NCBI GenBank assembly: GCA_015657535.1
Contig: JADHZB010001536.1
Span: forward strand, 62,001 to 126,000
Length of the DNA: 64,000 nt
Source: Nephromyces sp. MM_2019
Taxonomy: Eukaryota; Apicomplexa; Aconoidasida; Nephromycida
Reading direction: 5' to 3'
Shown in pieces: positions 59,069-64,000 of the stretch. Under the pieces are notes generated by a model. That model ran no database searches. It was not told where the DNA came from and was given only the letters and a program-made list of their open reading frames with translations. Positions within the stretch are counted from its first letter, which is position 1; the number at the start of each line of letters is the position of its first letter. Both the position numbers and the translations under genes were made by a program.

Positions 59069-62000
59069 TCAATAGCCAACGTACCTAGCGCTTTGAGTAA
59101 CAGTTAACAATACAGGCCCGGCGTTTAGAACTTGTGGTGGCATTTTACTCAATTTTTCAGTCTCAACATCGTTCTGGGAAGATATGTAATGGATGAGATT
59201 GAGAACTCTAGTTGCCCTCCAAGAAGGGGAGGAGGAGGCTATTATTGTGTAAGGATCTGCTATACACAAGGAAGACAAATCCTTTTTTCGAGTTTTGGAG
59301 GCCAAATCAGAAAATGATTCAATATTCTTAAAAGCATTCAGATACTCAAAATTCGAAGATGATGCGATGTAACCGAAGATGCTCTCTGAAGATGCATCTA
59401 TAAAACTCTCGGAAGCCAGATCAAGACTAAACGATGCAGAATTGGCAGTGATTGCATCTCCATCTAAAGGTGAAGAAGCAAACATTTTCTGCTTAGGTAC
59501 TCCAGAAAATTTTGGTTTCAAGGACTTAATGCTAGTGATCTGCGCCGAAGACTCTAAATTTGCCGAATACAAAGAATCGCTAAACGATGTAAAAGATAGC
59601 AAAAGCCCCCAACTTTCCTTTAGAATTTCTTCAAAATTCTGGTGTATCCCTTCAAAGAAGAAACCGCTATTTAAGCTTAGCTTAATCGTGGAAATCATTG
59701 GAAGAAGCGAATTACACAAGCTCTTTACAATTAGTACACACAGAATATCTTCAGCTGGATCAACAATTCCTGTTGCTTGATTGCTTGCATGAGAGGTTGG
59801 ACTACTGACACACACAGCCACCGTGCTAGGATCTCGTACAGCACCTAACAAGCGTGTAAGAATGGCGTTTAAACATTCTAAAAATCTCAGAAAAGGCTCA
59901 GAAGAGTACCATCCACGAGTCAGCACACTCGGAAAGTTAATGTGCCTCCCGCAAGAGTGGTGCAGCTCAAGCAACTTGAGAAGTAAGCCTTCAAAGAAGC
60001 AAGCCAACAAGTTTATTCCAGCGACAACGCAGGTAACTCCTGCAGTTATGTCGTTAGTATTCCACAGCTTTAAGCTAGCCTCTGGAAATACGCTGCTCAA
60101 GCCCTTTTGCAATAGCGAGAGTGATGATCCCAGCCAGTATTCACCAAGAGCAACAGCGTGAAGTATCGTAGCTTCATCGAAGTTAGCAGCCTGCAAGCTG
60201 CTAGAAGCTTCCCCCAAGAAAACAGTCTTTTTCATATCATCAGCATGAGGAATAGAAAGATAACTACTACCACTACCTTGTGAAACAATTGCTGGATTTG
60301 AGACGCTACGGTGATTTTGTAAAGCTCTTGGAATATGCGTTTCTTCCCTGTCTTCAGGGTTGGAATGGAGAGTAGAAGACGTACTAATCGCATGGTCCAG
60401 CTGGGAAATCGTCATCTCATGCTGCAATACAATTGCTTGGCAGCAAAAGAAGTAGAAAATACATGAAAAAATGTTCGAGAGGAATTGATAATCATCATTC
60501 TGACCAGTACTAGCAAATGCTTCATCAAGCTCAATCGTCATCAAATCTTGTGTGGCACCGTTTTCTTTGTATGACAATGGTTGAGAGGCAGGTTGGATTG
60601 AAGATGATGAAGATCGAAGGTGATTTTGGCTAGGAGATGAGCTCGAAAAAGATTGCTCGGAAGATTCAAGCAACACGTCACAGCCCCTTGAAGCAACACA
60701 CGAAAGAAACGCCAGGGTGGGACTACTAGAAAACGGGGACGGCAGCAAATCCCAAAGACTAATCTCCTTCTCTGCAAACACGCTAGTGGTAACACCCTTC
60801 TGCATCACAACCTCTTGCAAGCTTACAAACGTAGCAACCTGAATCAAGAGGTTGATACTGCTTAAAAATACAGGATTGAGATGGCGTACTCCAGTAAAAA
60901 AGAGAGGAACTCTATCACTTGAGGAAAATAAAGATGATTCTCGCAAAGTAGATCTATAGGAATCGTTTTCAAAGAAGGCCAAGTAGCATTCGTCGCTTAA
61001 GATATCCAAAACATCACGCTCAGGATGATATTTTGAGAAGAGATTGATCAGTAGGGATGATACTACATTGACGGGTGATGATGCATCGTGCTTGAAAGCA
61101 GGAAAAGAGCCATCTCCTTCATCGATTGTAGGGCCATCATAACTTGGGGTATGCATCTCATGGCTCTGTTTAAGCGGTGAATTCGTAAAATTCTCGCGAA
61201 TGCTGCTCCCATGTATAGAGCGAGGATGGCTTAACAGATTATCTAGGTCGGTCCAAGCTTGCAGGATACGCCTGTAATCTAGCTTTAAGGGGCTACTATT
61301 AGGTTGTACGGGTTTACTATCGCTCCTCTGAACATTACTTGCTGAAGAATTCAGCACATTAAATATCTTTGAGGAAATTTTTTTGCCTTTGGAAAAGGCA
61401 GTAAACGGATTACATCCAGGCATTTTCTCTGTATCAGAAGCAAAGCCATTTTGAAGGTCACTAGAAGCGCTAGCTTCAAGTTGATGCTGTTTCTTAGGTA
61501 TGCGATTCTTTAGGGTGGTCGAGCGAGATTTCCAGCCACCAAGGGAGAGTTTCTTCGAAGACAGCAAGCTAGTGCCTCCAAAGGCTGCTGCTTCGCTGGC
61601 GATAGCAGCACCGCTACTACTCGGTCTATAACTGCCTGTTGTGATCGCACCTTCAGTACCAAAAAGAAAGATAAATTCAAAGTCTAGAAAAGCAGCGAGA
61701 GGATTAGGTGAGAGGATTTTCTGATCGCTATGACTAGGGTCTAAATGAAGACGAGAAGCAGTAGCTAGTGAAGCTCTCAAATTTTTGCCCTGCTTTGTAG
61801 CTACCGAGCGAGATATCAAGGTGTGAAGGTCGGGTGGGTAGTTGGGTTTGAGATGATTCTTGTTAGAAGGAGCAAAGTAAGGGAATACATTCAACAACGC
61901 CTTTCCAGCGTTTAAGTGTGGGAAACGCCTTATCAACGCTTCTGAGCAGTACACACCATGAATCCTGCTAGTGCGACTATAAGCAAAGGCGATGTAGCCG

Positions 62001-63532
62001 ATGAGTAGCGTCCTCTGTAACTCTGCTAATCCCATTAATAAATCGTCACTACAGAGCGGAGGTAACAAACGAATTGCTACTCTATCATTCATACCAGTGA
62101 TATTGTTACTGCTACTAGTAATACTGGGTGGTAGGTAGGAATGAGATCCTCCTTGCATTGAGGAGCTAAAAACCTGCAAAATCTCAGCGAGGCGAGAAGC
62201 TCGTAGGTTCATTAAGGAGCTCGAACTTCCAGCTTCTCTAGCCGCTTCTTTAGCTAATATGTACAAGACTATTCGGCAAAGTTCCGCTATCTTCAATCTA
62301 ACATCATTTTTTACCGGAAAGCTACCCTTCTTTCGTGGCTTCTCTACCGGCCATACCATCTGGGGAAGCTTTTTTTTCTCACTCTTATCAACAGAAGGCT
62401 GCAGGCTTGCCCTTGTTTCAGAGGAAAAACTTTCTTTTGAATTACTGCTTATGCCGAGAAAAAGACAAGTTTTCTCGGCAAACTCATGATACTTCGAGGA
62501 AGCTCCATCGTTTACGCTTGTCGACGCGAGTGCAATTGCCTCTTTTGTGAGGGAGCTTTGTGCTACAGGTGAGCCAGTACCTGAAATTGAATCGGTAAGA
62601 CAGGATGTGCTTCCATCTGCAGAGAGATACAAGAATGGTAGCAAAGAACACACACAGCTCGTAGCATACTCCATAGTTGAAATCTTTGTCAATTCCCCAG
62701 GAAGATGGGAGAAAAAAAAAAAATTTGGGGGCTCCCAAGGAAGAGGTGAGCAAAATGGTTGCAGAGATTGCTCTTCCAAGCTCTTCGAGATAGGCGATGA
62801 AGAAGCACCCTTCCCAGCTTTCATGGTGATGCTCACAGCTTCGCTGCTTTCCTTATCTTTTCTACTTTTGAAGGATAAGATTGCTCTAGATCCTCTAGTT
62901 ATGTTGTCTGATCTCACATTAACTAGCTTAGCTGCGGTTTGATCTTCTTTACTTTTTAAAGGGGAAAAATCCCTGACAAAATTCGAATTGGAAGGAGAAA
63001 AATTTGATTTTTTCGTGATTTCTTGCCTAAAAAATTGATTTAGTCGAGGGTTTTCCTGCTGCTCCAGCATAATGGAGACTATCCTAGTGATTAGTACGTA
63101 TACGGAGGCGCTTTGATCACTCAGTGACAATGTGGATGTTTCCATAATCTTTAGAGTTGTTTGGCTACGGTTACTTGAAGATTCCCGTTTTTCCGGGAAA
63201 GCAGACCTCTCGGAGAGGTTTCTCGGTTGACTTAGTAGAATTTTGAGTGTAGCCAAGCATGATGCTGCTCTGTAGAAGGCTAGTAATACGCAGCTCCAAT
63301 TAAGTGAATCTTCCTGTTTGGAGCTGAATCCTTTTTGGTCCGATGAAGCACTCGATATGATTTCATTAAGCTGAGTTATAAGGCAGTTTAGTAGCCTTGC
63401 AGTCTGAAGTTGTAGGGTAAAGAGGAAGAAACCAGGAAATTCTAGGGAATGAGAGGAAGAAGGCCGAAAATGATAGAGTATCTGTGTGTGTGTGTGCGTT
63501 AGCACGCATGCCTTCGTGATGCTTAAGTCCAT
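59069..63532 (-). CDS. Giant serine-rich helical protein, 5' end uncertain
   Basis: A frame of nearly 1,500 codons ends at 59069. The first ATG in frame is at 63532. However, the stretch 63404-63532 looks intronic: a TG repeat translates as LTHTHTQ, and a pyrimidine tract ends in ACAACTTCAG at 63404. The supported exon is therefore 63403-59069 (from TARLLNCLITQLN), about 1,444 aa. A 29-nt exon at 63616-63588 with good borders (ATTTCAG, GAA|GTAAGC) would join in phase, so the true start lies further upstream, perhaps outside the window. The protein alternates long Ser/Lys-rich disordered segments with hydrophobic helices (CRIVLYILAKEAAREAG, LLMGLAELQRTLLIGYIAFA, GVTCVVAGINLLACFFEGLL), suggesting an alpha-solenoid scaffold. 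I recognise no family. The C-terminus reads VLLTVTQSARYVGY. Confidence 0.75.
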   Translation of the reverse strand: MDLSITKACVLTHTHTQILYHFRPSSSHSLEFPGFFLFTLQLQTARLLNCLITQLNEIISSASSDQKGFSSKQEDSLNWSCVLLAFYRAASCLATLKILLSQPRNLSERSAFPEKRESSSNRSQTTLKIMETSTLSLSDQSASVYVLITRIVSIMLEQQENPRLNQFFRQEITKKSNFSPSNSNFVRDFSPLKSKEDQTAAKLVNVRSDNITRGSRAILSFKSRKDKESSEAVSITMKAGKGASSSPISKSLEEQSLQPFCSPLPWEPPNFFFFSHLPGELTKISTMEYATSCVCSLLPFLYLSADGSTSCLTDSISGTGSPVAQSSLTKEAIALASTSVNDGASSKYHEFAEKTCLFLGISSNSKESFSSETRASLQPSVDKSEKKKLPQMVWPVEKPRKKGSFPVKNDVRLKIAELCRIVLYILAKEAAREAGSSSSLMNLRASRLAEILQVFSSSMQGGSHSYLPPSITSSSNNITGMNDRVAIRLLPPLCSDDLLMGLAELQRTLLIGYIAFAYSRTSRIHGVYCSEALIRRFPHLNAGKALLNVFPYFAPSNKNHLKPNYPPDLHTLISRSVATKQGKNLRASLATASRLHLDPSHSDQKILSPNPLAAFLDFEFIFLFGTEGAITTGSYRPSSSGAAIASEAAAFGGTSLLSSKKLSLGGWKSRSTTLKNRIPKKQHQLEASASSDLQNGFASDTEKMPGCNPFTAFSKGKKISSKIFNVLNSSASNVQRSDSKPVQPNSSPLKLDYRRILQAWTDLDNLLSHPRSIHGSSIRENFTNSPLKQSHEMHTPSYDGPTIDEGDGSFPAFKHDASSPVNVVSSLLINLFSKYHPERDVLDILSDECYLAFFENDSYRSTLRESSLFSSSDRVPLFFTGVRHLNPVFLSSINLLIQVATFVSLQEVVMQKGVTTSVFAEKEISLWDLLPSPFSSSPTLAFLSCVASRGCDVLLESSEQSFSSSSPSQNHLRSSSSSIQPASQPLSYKENGATQDLMTIELDEAFASTGQNDDYQFLSNIFSCIFYFFCCQAIVLQHEMTISQLDHAISTSSTLHSNPEDREETHIPRALQNHRSVSNPAIVSQGSGSSYLSIPHADDMKKTVFLGEASSSLQAANFDEATILHAVALGEYWLGSSLSLLQKGLSSVFPEASLKLWNTNDITAGVTCVVAGINLLACFFEGLLLKLLELHHSCGRHINFPSVLTRGWYSSEPFLRFLECLNAILTRLLGAVRDPSTVAVCVSSPTSHASNQATGIVDPAEDILCVLIVKSLCNSLLPMISTIKLSLNSGFFFEGIHQNFEEILKESWGLLLSFTSFSDSLYSANLESSAQITSIKSLKPKFSGVPKQKMFASSPLDGDAITANSASFSLDLASESFIDASSESIFGYIASSSNFEYLNAFKNIESFSDLASKTRKKDLSSLCIADPYTIIASSSPSWRATRVLNLIHYISSQNDVETEKLSKMPPQVLNAGPVLLTVTQSARYVGY

Positions 63533-64000
63533 GCAACTTCTTTGCAAAGCAACACGTGTGTGTGTACAATTAAGCGCTTACGCTTACTTCAGCAGATGTA
63601 GGTAAGCACAGATTTACTGAAATGAGGTGTATTTGAAGGATCGTAGCTTATAATACAACACACATAAGCAACGGATAACCAAGAAGCATGGCATTCCACA
63701 GTAAAGCTTTCAATAAGTGTACTCAGGCAAAGAGAAGCAAATTCTCAAGAAAAAACCTAACGAAAAATAGCTCTAAAAAAAAGCTCATATTATGACGAAG
63801 GGGAGGATATATACGGCTAAACTTGATGGACACACACAGACACTAGGAGGACACACACACTCGTAGGACACAAAATATACATACACACTCCTACAACGCA
63901 CACACACCTTTATGTATCGCATACTCCTAACATACTGCACACTTACAAGATAACCGTAAACACTTACTACATGCATGCGCACAACATACAAAATTAGGGT
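63533..64000. repeat. CA/GT-rich tracts in the upstream part of the giant gene
   Basis: TG tracts at about 63481-63496 and 63556-63565, and a degenerate CACACA-rich stretch at about 63829-63910 with repeated ACACACAC and CTCGTAGGACAC/CTAGGAGGACAC blocks. This is similar in style to the intronic CA-minisatellites elsewhere in the window, so it may be intronic sequence of the giant gene. The terminal TTAGGGT is a single occurrence. Confidence 0.45.

Noticed and set aside
63989..64000. TTAGGGT at the right edge, resembling a telomere unit
   Set aside because: Single occurrence with no tandem array; the CA-rich sequence before it does not follow a telomeric period.
1..64000. tRNA, rRNA, CRISPR, reverse transcriptase or transposase genes
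   Set aside because: I looked for B-box-like GGTTCGA sites and for catalytic motifs in all long frames and found none convincing; a covariance-model scan could still find tRNAs.

Overview
This is a nuclear contig of an intron-rich eukaryote. Ten protein genes are supported, most of them split by GT-AG introns of about 70 to 1,900 bp. The closest matches I recognise are alveolate. The class I aldolase carries segments typical of Toxoplasma/Plasmodium aldolases ([17 protein letters not shown], a 'DGSH..I.VCA' stretch, QASCLKAW, C-terminal KYVY). Together with moderate AT content, sparse genes and large low-complexity lineage-specific proteins, this suggests an apicomplexan, possibly coccidian-like. 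That is inference from remembered family features, not a search. No bacterial operons, rRNA, CRISPR or transposase genes were seen.

Layout. 1-4.8 kb: thymidylate kinase (+, 7 exons). 9.1-12.0 kb: fructose-bisphosphate aldolase (+, 6 exons), followed by a perfect-looking 17-bp stem-loop. 17.0-20.8 kb: a PTC7-type PP2C phosphatase (+, 4 exons) with a long disordered tail. 23.8-30.3 kb: an MTR3/RNase PH-type exosome subunit (+, 8 exons). 33.5-36.6 kb: a 694-aa coiled-coil protein (+, 2 exons). 39.3-43.0 kb: a 1,214-aa intronless helical-repeat protein (-). 45.5-45.8 kb: a very divergent TFIIA-gamma-like protein (-). 49.1-50.9 kb: a Sec14/CRAL-TRIO lipid-transfer protein (+, 6 exons). 57.0-58.1 kb: an unrecognised 336-aa protein (-, 3 exons). 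59.1-63.5 kb and probably beyond: a giant serine-rich helical protein (-). Two weak minus-strand candidates lie between 51.5 and 55.0 kb: an open frame with one in-frame stop, and a signal-peptide exon.

The genes are housekeeping functions without an evident shared pathway: nucleotide synthesis, glycolysis, RNA decay, lipid transfer, phosphatase signalling and basal transcription. Gene-free stretches of 3-6 kb separate them and contain diverged local tandem duplications. Similar CA-containing minisatellites sit inside introns. The sense strand of transcribed regions is T-rich, and this skew runs well past stop codons, so it independently predicts transcription direction.

Limits: exon joins were inferred by hand from splice consensus, reading phase and protein-family fit. 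First exons of the aldolase, the phosphatase and the giant 3'-end gene are uncertain.
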